Shown here: positions 56,789-64,000 of the stretch, piece by piece
Layout: every line of letters begins with the position of its first letter
How positions within the stretch are numbered: the stretch's first letter is position 1
Assembly (NCBI RefSeq): GCF_023721755.1
Contig: NZ_JAMDLH010000001.1
Span: 62,001-126,000 of the forward strand
Source of the DNA: Pleomorphomonas sp. NRK KF1
GTDB lineage: Bacteria > Pseudomonadota > Alphaproteobacteria > Rhizobiales > Pleomorphomonadaceae
Direction of reading: 5' to 3'
DNA: 64,000 nucleotides
Position numbers and translations under genes: made by a program
Notes under the pieces: model-generated
Databases searched by the model: none
Told to the model about the DNA's origin: nothing
Seen by the model: the letters and a program-made list of their open reading frames with translations, nothing else

Positions 56789-57658
56789 ATGGAACGAGCC
56801 CTCATCCTCGCCAATCCGCACAGTCGCTCCGCCGGTGTCGGTGTCGACGCCGCCGTCGCCGAGCTGCACAAGGCTGGCATCGACGTGCTGAGGCCTGCCT
56901 GGCGCGAGGGAGAGTCGTTTTCCGCGACCATTGATCGGTGCGGCGACAGGGTCGATTTCGTGGTAATCGCTGGCGGCGACGGCAGTCTCAACGCCGCGGC
57001 GCCGGCGCTGATCGAGAGCGGCTTGCCACTCGGCATCCTGCCGGGAGGGACCGCCAACGATCTCGCCCGGACCCTTGGCCTGCCGCTCGACATGGTCGGG
57101 GCGGCCAAGGTAATCGCCGCCGGACGCATTCGGGCGATCGATGTCGGCGAGGTCAACGGCAAGCCGTTCTTCAATGTCGCCAGCCTCGGCATGAGCGCCA
57201 GGCTCGCCGACCGGCTGACCCGTGAGACCAAGCGGCGCTGGGGGCGGCTCGCCTACGCTCTGACCGCGACCGAGGTACTGATCGAAGCCCGCCGATTTGG
57301 CGCCGTCATCCGTCCCGATGACGGCGAGGAGGTTGCCGTCCGCTCACTCCAGATCGCCGTTGGCAACGGCCGACACTACGGAGGCGGGATGATCGTCGAG
57401 GAAACGGCCGAAATCGACGACGGCCGTCTCGATCTTTATTCGCTTGAGTTCAGGGATATCTGGAAGCTGCCCTTCATGGCGCTTGCCTTCCGCAAGGGTC
57501 GGCACGGCCTTGCCGACGACGTACGGACGATGAACGGCACCCGCTTCGAGATCCGGACCCGCCGGCCGATGCCGGTCAATGCCGATGGTGAGATCGTCAC
57601 CCGGACGCCGGCTGTCTTCCGCGTTCTTCCGGGTGCGATCCGAGTTTTCGTTCCGTGA
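56789..57658 (+). CDS. YegS/DAGK-type lipid kinase
   Basis: Diacylglycerol/lipid kinase-catalytic-domain protein of 289 residues. The nucleotide site GGDGS is at 62-66 and the second glycine motif PGGTANDLAR at 85-94. The C-terminal two-layer beta domain includes the VGNGRHYGGGM segment. YegS-type enzymes phosphorylate phosphatidylglycerol or similar lipids in vitro; the substrate here is unknown. Coupled to exoD, it suggests an envelope lipid or polysaccharide role. Its stop is 21 bases from the convergent transpeptidase stop. Confidence 0.92.
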   Translation: MERALILANPHSRSAGVGVDAAVAELHKAGIDVLRPAWREGESFSATIDRCGDRVDFVVIAGGDGSLNAAAPALIESGLPLGILPGGTANDLARTLGLPLDMVGAAKVIAAGRIRAIDVGEVNGKPFFNVASLGMSARLADRLTRETKRRWGRLAYALTATEVLIEARRFGAVIRPDDGEEVAVRSLQIAVGNGRHYGGGMIVEETAEIDDGRLDLYSLEFRDIWKLPFMALAFRKGRHGLADDVRTMNGTRFEIRTRRPMPVNADGEIVTRTPAVFRVLPGAIRVFVP

Positions 57659-57679
57659 GGTACGTCGGACCCGTGCCGA

Positions 57680-58813
57680 TCAGCCCCCGAACCACGAGAA
57701 CAGCGAGGCGACCTTGGGCTCGTCCTTGGTGGCCAGCCTGGGAACGACGACCATCTGCTTGACCTCGCCGCGTTTGAAGGCGGCAAGGAAGCGTGCGTAA
57801 TCGCGGAACGAGACGCAACCGTTGGACTCGCCGGGCTTGCGCAGCATGTAGGTGTGGGCCAGCAGGCCGTCGCGCCCGAACGGCTTCTTTCCATCGACGG
57901 GGGTGAGGCGGATCGCCTCGACGCCGTGGAACAGGCTCTCGCGCATGGTCAGCTTGTACGTTCCGGGCGGCGTCGGACCGCGCATCTTGACGTGGACGTA
58001 GCGCACATCGTCCATGTAGGCGCCGAGACCGGAGTGAGCCTCAAGCTTCTCGCCATTGGGCATGTGGACGATGCCCGCGGTGATGTCGTAGACTGCGACG
58101 CCCGGCCGCCGAAGCGGGGCAGCAACGGCCACCTCCGTTCTCGGTTTCGGATCGACGAGGGCGACGGCCGGCTTTTCCTTCTTCTCCGGCGCGGTCGACG
58201 TGGCGGCAACTGCGGGTGTCGCGATTGCGACCTTCGGAGCTTCCGGGACAGCCTCCACCGGTTTGGCGGGCGCAGGTGGGCGCGGTACGGGCAGGGGTGC
58301 TTCGGCAAGCATCATCGGCACGCGCGGGCCGGCGTCGGGCGTGGCAAGTTCGTCATGCCGGATGGCAAGCGCGGTGCGGGTGGTGGGGGAGGCGGTGGAG
58401 CGGAACCTCGCCTCGAACTGCCTCTGCCTCAGCCCTGCCGCCGCTTCCGCCAGGCGCATGGCGACGGCGGCGGTGGCCTTGTTCTGTCGAGACAGCAGGA
58501 TGGCATCGGCGGAAAGATCGGCCGAGGCAGGCTCCACAATGGCCGGAAGCTTGTCGAACTTGGTAGGCTTTCTCGCCGGCGCCAGCGTGGCCGGCAATGG
58601 GCGAACGGAGAGACCGGAGTCGTAGATCGACTGGCGGGCGGCCGAGAGGTTTTCGCTGACAGTGCCGACCGCGGTCAGGCTGAGCCCGATCCAGACGGTC
58701 GCAGCGGCGGTCACCGCGACAACGCCGGCAACGACCGGCAGGCCTCGAAAGCGAAACGGCAAACTGAAGGAAATCGGCTCGTAACCGCTTGAATAGGCTG
58801 TCAACGTCGCCAT
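57680..58813 (-). CDS. Tlde1-domain (DUF2778) L,D-transpeptidase-like protein
   Basis: Membrane-anchored protein of about 377 residues. A helix at about 25-48 (LPVVAGVVAVTAAATVWIGL) lies near the N-terminus, then a Pro/Ala-rich linker. The C-terminal Tlde1 domain (about 235-360) has the active-site pair His320 and Cys333 in LLAHTYMLRKPGESNGCVSF, a YkuD-like pattern. Tlde1 was described as a type VI effector with L,D-carboxypeptidase/transpeptidase action on peptidoglycan. No T6SS or immunity gene is near, so here it may be a housekeeping wall enzyme or relative. The ATG at 58813 is chosen over a GTG at 58825. Confidence 0.85.
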   Translation of the reverse strand: MATLTAYSSGYEPISFSLPFRFRGLPVVAGVVAVTAAATVWIGLSLTAVGTVSENLSAARQSIYDSGLSVRPLPATLAPARKPTKFDKLPAIVEPASADLSADAILLSRQNKATAAVAMRLAEAAAGLRQRQFEARFRSTASPTTRTALAIRHDELATPDAGPRVPMMLAEAPLPVPRPPAPAKPVEAVPEAPKVAIATPAVAATSTAPEKKEKPAVALVDPKPRTEVAVAAPLRRPGVAVYDITAGIVHMPNGEKLEAHSGLGAYMDDVRYVHVKMRGPTPPGTYKLTMRESLFHGVEAIRLTPVDGKKPFGRDGLLAHTYMLRKPGESNGCVSFRDYARFLAAFKRGEVKQMVVVPRLATKDEPKVASLFSWFGG

Positions 58814-58942
58814 GCCAAAACTCACTCAACGCTTACCCTGGCGAAGCATCGGCGCGTCGGCTGCCCCTATAACCCAAGGGTGCAAACGCGCGGAAAAGCT
58901 CCGTTCCGAGCTCAGGATCGCAAGTTATGGTAAGGAAAGTCT

Positions 58943-59500
58943 TTACGGCGTCGGCTTGACGAGCATGGCCAGCTCCTCGGCCAGCGCTTCGACGGCCGCC
59001 CAGTCGGTATACTCGATGACGGTCGAGGGGTCGGTTGGGCCGCCGGAGATGGTCATGATCGCCTGGATCATCATCCTGTCGAACCAGCGATAGGCGGGAT
59101 AGTCGAGCTTGCCGGCCACCGCCGCCGCGAAGAGTGGGCGAAGGTCGGTCCGCTTCAGCCAGTTGCGCAAATAGACGTTGCCGTCCGCCGTCTGTCGTCC
59201 GGGCTTGCGGGCGGTCAGGTTGACCGAGACCACGGCGATGCGCTCGTCGGGTATCTCGACCCGCAGGCGGCTGAGGAAGCGTCGCGCGGCTGGCAAGTGG
59301 AAGCCATAGCGAATGGCGGCCGCAAGCAGCACCAGGTCCGCCTCGGTATCGATCGCCGGAGCCGGGTTGGCCGAGAGGTCGGTGATGAAGGTATCGACGC
59401 CATGCGCGGCGAGGTGCCCGGCAAGGCGGTCCACGATCTTGCGCGTCTGCCCGTCGTGGCTCGCATAGTAAAGGGCAACTCTGGGCCGCTCCGGCATCAT
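58943..59500 (-). CDS. hemG: HemG-type flavodoxin, protoporphyrinogen IX dehydrogenase
   Basis: Flavodoxin-fold protein of 185 residues resembling HemG, the quinone-dependent enzyme that oxidises protoporphyrinogen IX to protoporphyrin IX for heme. YYASHDGQTRKIVDRLA (11-27) is the FMN phosphate loop, and LVLLAAAIRYGFHLPAARRF matches the second flavin loop. It also fits a general flavodoxin-domain protein, and rhizobia often use HemJ instead, so the heme role is probable but not proved. It lies 129 bases upstream of the Tlde1 gene on the same strand. Confidence 0.8.
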   Translation of the reverse strand: MMPERPRVALYYASHDGQTRKIVDRLAGHLAAHGVDTFITDLSANPAPAIDTEADLVLLAAAIRYGFHLPAARRFLSRLRVEIPDERIAVVSVNLTARKPGRQTADGNVYLRNWLKRTDLRPLFAAAVAGKLDYPAYRWFDRMMIQAIMTISGGPTDPSTVIEYTDWAAVEALAEELAMLVKPTP

Positions 59501-59632
59501 GGCTTGCGTTCCGCCTGTCGTTCCGGGCTCGACTCGCTGCCCGCCGGATGAAGCCTAGAACAAAACAAGAGCCAGCTGGACCGCAGTTTTACCCAAGCCT
59601 TTGTTTATATGTTGGATTCCTTCCGGGCACAT

Positions 59633-60739
59633 TCAGCTTTTTGCCGGTGTCCTGCCCCTGAGGCGCTGTACGAGCTCGAAGAGGCCAGCCTTTTCGAGAA
59701 AGCGTTTCAGCTTCGGCTTGAGGGCGACAATGGCGAGCGCGAGACGACCGCTGAGAGACAGGGGGCGATGCAGCTCAAGAAGGCCAACGGTGTCGGCTCC
59801 GAAGAACTGCTTGTAAGTCTCGTCACCGATCGTCAGATCGAAGACTGCAAGGCCCATCTCTTCGGCGGCGGCGAGGCAGCTTTCCAGTGTCAGCAGGCCG
59901 GGTGCCCAGTTGGCGAAGGCTTTGTTATAGGCGACCGCCAGAAGCAGAATGCGCCCTCCCTCGATGAGACCGAGGCAGCCTCCGATCAGCTCGTCATCAA
60001 GGCGCAGCCGGCCGATCCGTGCCAGCTTGCCATTTTCGACCAGGTGCCGATAGAAGGCGAGTTGGGCGGCGGTCTCCTTGTCGTCGTTCACGTCCTGAAA
60101 GCGCTGGCGGCGCCATTCGAGCAGATGGTCGAGCTCCGGAAGCGCTGCGGGGCCGGTGACGAAATCAAACTCCAGCCGCCCCTTGTGCTCCAGCTTGCGT
60201 CGGTTCTTGGTGAGCCGACGGCCGGTGGACGGATCGAACCGGCGCTCCCGGATCGTCGGAAAGTCCGCGTCGATCGGAAGGGCGTGAGCCGAGTAGCGCG
60301 ATGGGCGCATAAGGTGAGCGATCCCCATGCGCGCCGCGCTTTCGGGCAGTACGCGCTCGATCGACAGAATGTCGGCCGGCGGCAACATTGCCACGAGAGC
60401 GCCCCACAGGCGGTCCATCGTCTCCCGATCCGGCGTGAACTCCGGACTGACGAGAGCCGAATGGTAGTCGCTGACCCCACGATCGGGCAGGGTCAGCACG
60501 GTCATTCCGTAGCATCGCTCGCGGACGAGAGGTAGCGCGAATAGCGGCTGTCCGCCCTCTGACTTGCGGATGACGGCGACGCAGCAGTCGAATCCCGATG
60601 GCTGGAGTATGGCAAACCAGGCGTCGAGCCAGGCAGGCGTTTGAAAGGGAGTCCGCTCGAGGCCGGGGGTGGCGAGCAGAGAGACAATGGCAGCTTTATC
60701 CGAGAGTACTGAGATCTCGTATCCTGACAAGCCGCCCAT
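59633..60739 (-). CDS. FemAB/CelD-like GNAT-fold acyltransferase
   Basis: 368-residue protein with the CelD/BcsL-type FemAB-related fold. LPLVRERCYGMTVLTLPDRG and VSDYHSALVSPEF lie in the N-terminal half; the second half has RLTKNRRKLEHKGRLEF and LLEWRRQRFQDVN, then AVYDLTIGDETYKQFFGAD-like (here AVFDLTIGDETYKQFFGAD) at about 315-335, the acceptor-loop signature. Such proteins acetylate or aminoacylate cell-surface polysaccharide in some rhizobia; the partner is unknown. GGGGACGAG before the ATG is a good ribosome site. It is divergent from aat. Confidence 0.82.
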   Translation of the reverse strand: MGGLSGYEISVLSDKAAIVSLLATPGLERTPFQTPAWLDAWFAILQPSGFDCCVAVIRKSEGGQPLFALPLVRERCYGMTVLTLPDRGVSDYHSALVSPEFTPDRETMDRLWGALVAMLPPADILSIERVLPESAARMGIAHLMRPSRYSAHALPIDADFPTIRERRFDPSTGRRLTKNRRKLEHKGRLEFDFVTGPAALPELDHLLEWRRQRFQDVNDDKETAAQLAFYRHLVENGKLARIGRLRLDDELIGGCLGLIEGGRILLLAVAYNKAFANWAPGLLTLESCLAAAEEMGLAVFDLTIGDETYKQFFGADTVGLLELHRPLSLSGRLALAIVALKPKLKRFLEKAGLFELVQRLRGRTPAKS

Positions 60740-60855
60740 CTCGTCCCCGCTGTGCTACCCGATGCAGTAGGCGATAGAATAAGTTATACAACTGACCAAA
60801 GGGTTTATAAACGCAACGGTCACAGCCGGTTGCGACGAGGGAGGAACGCGCGGAC

Positions 60856-61539
60856 ATGGCGGATCGGACTTCGAGCGTGCCGACGCTCACGGCGGATATT
60901 CTGCTCAAGGCCTATGCCGTGGGCATGTTCCCCATGGCCGAGAGCGCTGACGATCCCAACCTGTTCTGGATCGAACCGGAGTGGCGTGGCGTCATTCCGC
61001 TCGATGACTTCCGTGTCTCGCGGCGCCTTGCCCGCACCGTGAGGCGGGGCGGCTTCGAGATGAGGATCGATACCGATTTCCTCGGCGTGGTCGATGGGTG
61101 CGCCGCGCCGGCGCCGGGTCGCGAGAAGACCTGGATCAACGCCACCATCCGCAAGCTCTATGGTGAGCTGTTCCGGCGCGGCCACTGCCACACCGTCGAA
61201 AGCTGGCTGGACGGGCGCTTGGTTGGCGGGCTTTACGGCGTGTCGGTCGCTGGCGCCTTCTTCGGCGAGAGCATGTTCTCGACGGTCACCGACGCTTCGA
61301 AGGTCGCCTTGGTGCATCTGGTTGCGCGACTGAGGGCCGGTGGCTACACGCTGCTCGATACGCAGTTCGTTACCGATCATCTCGCCCGTTTCGGCACCAT
61401 TGAGGTCCCCAAGCGCATCTATGGCCAACGCCTGTCGGCGGCACTCGCCGCACAGGGCGACTTCCACGCATTGGGGCCATCGGTTTCGGGCGAGGAAGCA
61501 CTCCGCTGGCTGCCGAGGCCAGAGCAAAGCGAGGCGTGA
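60856..61539 (+). CDS. aat: Leucyl/phenylalanyl-tRNA--protein transferase
   Basis: N-end rule enzyme that adds Leu or Phe from charged tRNA to proteins with N-terminal Lys or Arg, marking them for ClpAP. 227 residues. [15 protein letters not shown] is the family start, followed by [14 protein letters not shown], the catalytic and tRNA-binding [20 protein letters not shown] and [13 protein letters not shown]. The GNAT-like fold is normal in length. Neighbour order with a convergent DUF2155 gene is typical of Hyphomicrobiales, where accBC usually precedes aat; here the acetyltransferase takes that place. Confidence 0.97.
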   Translation: MADRTSSVPTLTADILLKAYAVGMFPMAESADDPNLFWIEPEWRGVIPLDDFRVSRRLARTVRRGGFEMRIDTDFLGVVDGCAAPAPGREKTWINATIRKLYGELFRRGHCHTVESWLDGRLVGGLYGVSVAGAFFGESMFSTVTDASKVALVHLVARLRAGGYTLLDTQFVTDHLARFGTIEVPKRIYGQRLSAALAAQGDFHALGPSVSGEEALRWLPRPEQSEA

Positions 61540-61630
61540 CGGCGCGAACCGGCACTTCACAGGGTACTTTCAAAAACTGGCGCAAATAGCCGTTTTGATT
61601 CGTTCAAAGGGACTTTAGCTAACGTAAGCC

Positions 61631-62236
61631 TCAGTCGAGGATCTGGCCGTCCGTCCCTGCTTCGGCGGGCGGTTCCGGAGCGGCTTCTTCCATCATCATG
61701 GTGGGCATGCTGGGCTTGTCCGGCGGAAGTGGGATCCCGCCCACGAAGGTCAGCACCACCGGCGCTCCGTCATCGACGTTGCCGGCGCCGCCAGCCGTCT
61801 GGTTCGAGACCGCGACGCGAACCTCGACGCTGTTGGCTACTGGTGGCGGAATGTCGCTGTCCATGCGACAGCCGATCAGCCAGACATCGTAGACCGGATG
61901 CTCGACCGCATTGAGACCGGGGCTCGCGGCAAACATCCAGCCGGAGAAGATCCGCTTGATCTCGTTGTCGAGAGTGATCTCGTCCACTTCCACGAAACCG
62001 TCGGTCTCCGCGGCCTCGGTGGCCGGGCGGCTGTAACAGACCTTCGGTGTCACGCGCAGCGTACCAAAGCGGACGGTCTCGTCGACGTAGACGTCGAAAT
62101 CGATCGTCCGACCGGTGATCTTGTCGAGCCCGGTGAAGACGGCCACCTTGTTGGCGATCTTCTCGGCGGCGGCCGGGCCGGCGAGGGCGGTCGTCAGCCC
62201 GAAGGCGGCAAGCGGGAGAAGAAACTTGATCGTCAT
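61631..62236 (-). CDS. DUF2155 exported protein
   Basis: Secreted protein of about 201 residues and unknown function, conserved in Hyphomicrobiales. Signal peptide LLPLAAFGLTTALAGPAAA, then AVFTGLDKITGRTIDFDVYV, TVRFGTLRVTPKVCYSRPAT, FVEVDEITLDNEIKRIFSGW and MFAASPGLNAVEHPVYDVWL as the conserved core. The C-terminal tail is Pro/Glu-rich. The ATG at 62236 gives the signal peptide; the open frame upstream is not conserved-looking. Convergent with aat. Confidence 0.87.
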   Translation of the reverse strand: MTIKFLLPLAAFGLTTALAGPAAAEKIANKVAVFTGLDKITGRTIDFDVYVDETVRFGTLRVTPKVCYSRPATEAAETDGFVEVDEITLDNEIKRIFSGWMFAASPGLNAVEHPVYDVWLIGCRMDSDIPPPVANSVEVRVAVSNQTAGGAGNVDDGAPVVLTFVGGIPLPPDKPSMPTMMMEEAAPEPPAEAGTDGQILD

Positions 62237-62334
62237 GGATGGCGTCTGCTGGCGTGGGCTGGGGACTTGCCGCGATGGTGCGGGGCCTTGCGGCACCCAA
62301 CACGCCAAATGCGGCAAGCTCTGGGCATCCCTTA

Positions 62335-63279
62335 TCAGGGCAGGCGTCGGAATGCTTCCAGAATCAACTCGAAAAAGCCGTCGGCGTCGATTTTGGTGAT
62401 CCAGGTGGCGTTCTTCTCGCGCCCGGTCACCGACCAGCGATCGACCACGGTCTGGCCAAAGCACAGGCCGGGCGTGGTTTCGATCTCGACGTTGACGAAC
62501 TTGCCTTCGAACAACTCGGGCTTGAGCAGGTAGGCGATGGTGGTCGGATCATGCAGCGGACCGCCGTCCGAGCCGTATTTCTGCTCGTCGAAGCGCTCAT
62601 AGAACGACAGGAGTCCGACGAACGCTTCGGCGGCCTTGCGCTTCAGCGCTGCGAGGTCGGCAAGCCAGGACTTGCGGATCAGAGCCTGATGGGTGACGTC
62701 GAGCGACATCACCACGATTTCGGCGCCCGAACGGAACACGCGCTGGGCCGCGTGGGGATCGACCCAGATGTTGAACTCGGCGGCGGGCGTCGAGTTGCCG
62801 CCTTCGATGTTGGCGCCGCCCATCAGCACGATCTTGTCGAGCCGGGTCGCGATGCGCGGCTCCCGGGCGATCGCCAGGGCGACGTTGGTGAGTGGGCCGA
62901 GCGGCACCAGGGTCACCGACTTCTCCGGCCGGCTCATCACCGTCTCGACGATGAAGTCCGGCGCGAACTCGGGACGAAGCGGCGTCACGGGATCAGGAAA
63001 GGTCCAGCCGTTGAGTCCGGTCTCGCCGTGAACGTACTCGGCCGTCTCGAGCTTGACCGCGAACGGAGCCGATGCGCCGGCGAATACCGGCACGTCGGTA
63101 CGACCGATGAGTTCGAGGAGCTTCAGCGCATTGGTCGACGTCTTGGCAAGGCCGACGTTGCCGGCGACGGTGGTGATGCCCAGCACGTCGATCTCTTGCG
63201 GAAAGGCGAGCGCCAGCATGAAGGCGACGGCATCGTCCTGACCGGGATCCGTATCGATGATGATCGAGCGTGGAGACAT
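62335..63279 (-). CDS. Nucleoside hydrolase (inosine/uridine-preferring type)
   Basis: Cleaves the N-glycosidic bond of ribonucleosides for salvage or catabolism. About 314 residues. The calcium-binding Asp cluster is IIIDTDPGQDDA (Asp9, Asp11, Asp15 and Asp16). Conserved parts also include VPLGPLTNVALAI, MGGANIEGGNSTPAAEFNIW, VDPHAAQRVF and LHDPTTIAYLL with the active-site His and Asp. Purine or pyrimidine preference is not readable. GGAGGA lies nine bases before the ATG at 63279, which selects that start over the ATG at 63288. Same strand as DUF2155 but 98 bases ahead; co-transcription is uncertain. Confidence 0.95.
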   Translation of the reverse strand: MSPRSIIIDTDPGQDDAVAFMLALAFPQEIDVLGITTVAGNVGLAKTSTNALKLLELIGRTDVPVFAGASAPFAVKLETAEYVHGETGLNGWTFPDPVTPLRPEFAPDFIVETVMSRPEKSVTLVPLGPLTNVALAIAREPRIATRLDKIVLMGGANIEGGNSTPAAEFNIWVDPHAAQRVFRSGAEIVVMSLDVTHQALIRKSWLADLAALKRKAAEAFVGLLSFYERFDEQKYGSDGGPLHDPTTIAYLLKPELFEGKFVNVEIETTPGLCFGQTVVDRWSVTGREKNATWITKIDADGFFELILEAFRRLP

Positions 63280-63412
63280 CCGAACCATTCCTCCGTTCAC
63301 CGCCAACCGAAGTAGCGGTTGTTCTAACCTCTTTGAATCGCGACCTTATCCGCATCGACTGGGGGAGTCCAACGGCGTCGGTTCCACCGGGTGGCTTTTC
63401 CGCCGCCCAATG

Positions 63413-63439
63413 AAAAACGGGACGGAGCAATCCGTCCCG
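63413..63439 (-). terminator. Intrinsic terminator after the NDUFA12-type gene
   Basis: Perfect 9-bp stem CGGGACGGA / TCCGTCCCG with a 4-base loop, followed on the minus strand by TTTTT. It ends the transcript of the minus-strand gene whose stop is at 63471. Confidence 0.9.
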
Positions 63440-63470
63440 TCGTCGATCCGCTGCTGTCCTCGAGCACCTG

Positions 63471-63863
63471 TCAGGAGCCGGGTGTCCAGGCGTCGTAATC
63501 GCCGCTGACGACGGGGCGCCCTTCGGCCGAGGCAAGCGATCCCTTGGGGCGATAGGCCGCGGCCGTTCCGGTCATGTTGGGCTTGTGAGGCTTCTGCCAA
63601 TCGCGCCGACGATAAGACTCGGCGGTCGGCGGCGTGTCGACACGGTGATGCATCCAGCCATGCCAGTCGGCGGTGATTTTCGAGGCGTCGGCTTCGCCCT
63701 TGTAGATCACCCAGCGACGCGCGCCGCCCTTGGTCTGATAGTAGATGTTGCCGAACTCGTCCTCGCCGACGCGCTGGCCCTTCCGCCAGGTGTAGAAGCG
63801 GGTACCGAGGGTCTGCCCGTTCCACCAGGTGAAGACTTCGGTCAGCAGTTCCTTGAAGGTCAT
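63471..63863 (-). CDS. NDUFA12-type NADH:ubiquinone oxidoreductase 17.2-kDa subunit
   Basis: Accessory subunit of respiratory complex I shared by alphaproteobacteria and mitochondria, about 130 residues. The core TWWNGQTLGTRFYTWRKGQR is the family signature; VGEDEFGNIYYQTKGGARRW and WHGWMHHRVDTPPT follow, and the tail has SYRRRDWQKPHKPNMTGT. By homology it sits on the hydrophilic arm and helps assembly or stability. The ATG at 63863 (MTFKELLTEVFTWW) matches relatives; ATGs at 63878 and 63911 are alternatives. The remaining 63912-64000 shows no gene. In many relatives it lies near aat and DUF2155, as here. Confidence 0.95.
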   Translation of the reverse strand: MTFKELLTEVFTWWNGQTLGTRFYTWRKGQRVGEDEFGNIYYQTKGGARRWVIYKGEADASKITADWHGWMHHRVDTPPTAESYRRRDWQKPHKPNMTGTAAAYRPKGSLASAEGRPVVSGDYDAWTPGS

Positions 63864-64000
63864 GATCTTCGAACCCATCGCACCGGCGCGACCGACGGTC
63901 TCGCCATCCACGTAGTTGCGCGGACTATGGCGAGGCGGCGGGGTCTTGTCCAGAGCCGGAAGGGGGCTTTTTGGGAGCGGCGTTGATCAACCTCGGCGGA

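Overview
The window is one continuous stretch of GC-rich chromosome (mid-60s percent GC by eye), dense with housekeeping genes. It points to an alphaproteobacterium of the order Hyphomicrobiales (Rhizobiales). The signs are gene order (hisF-hisE-coaA; yicC-gmk; lptF-lptG-lptD-surA-pdxA-rsmA; aat next to a DUF2155 gene with an NDUFA12-type complex I gene nearby), a class II DAHP synthase, HslV with a short propeptide, and an ExoD-family gene. A Pleomorphomonas-like lineage would fit, but that is only an impression. I saw no phage, integrase, transposase, CRISPR array, rRNA or tRNA gene.

Layout. 1-2025: minus-strand hisF-hisE-coaA (histidine and CoA synthesis; coaA runs off the left edge). 2440-9469: a soluble two-PAS chemotaxis receptor, an SDR-type epimerase, the hslVU protease operon, a LacI-family regulator and an aldo/keto reductase. 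9618-11152: yicC-gmk, convergent with the minus-strand envelope operon lptF-lptG-lptD-surA-pdxA-rsmA (18729 down to 11156), which builds the LPS export bridge and outer membrane. 18959-28760, plus strand: pepA, holC, gltX, an SGNH hydrolase, creA, cysS, a GFA-family protein, proline iminopeptidase, a 140-bp nested palindromic repeat and citramalate synthase. A LOG-family gene converges on this run.

29795-38261: a LysM protein, an Atm1-type ABC exporter, a tiny membrane protein, a YeiH-type exporter with its LysR neighbour, a DUF1489 gene and class II DAHP synthase. The DAHP synthase is preceded by what reads as an aromatic-amino-acid attenuator: a leader peptide rich in Phe, Tyr and Trp, an intrinsic terminator and a competing antiterminator pairing. 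38394-45180: type II NADH dehydrogenase, a divergent TetR/DoxX pair with a clear palindromic operator, enolase, a DJ-1/PfpI protein and recJ. 45324-54275: a very large alpha-2-macroglobulin with a PAN domain and thioester, followed by three oxidoreductases (YqhD-like alcohol dehydrogenase, aldo/keto reductase, LLM flavin enzyme). 54387-63863: an APC permease, an ExoD protein with a lipid/diacylglycerol kinase, a Tlde1-type transpeptidase behind a HemG flavodoxin, a FemAB/CelD-like acetyltransferase, aat, a DUF2155 protein, a nucleoside hydrolase and the NDUFA12-type subunit.

No gene cluster here looks like an undescribed system. The most interesting signals are regulatory: the attenuator before aroG (36499-36680), the terminator lying 23 bases before the ABC exporter start, the TetR/DoxX operator, a 21-bp-phased direct repeat before hslVU, a strong inverted repeat before yeiH, and the nested palindrome before cimA. 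Promoter and operator calls rest on reading by eye and are less certain than the gene calls.
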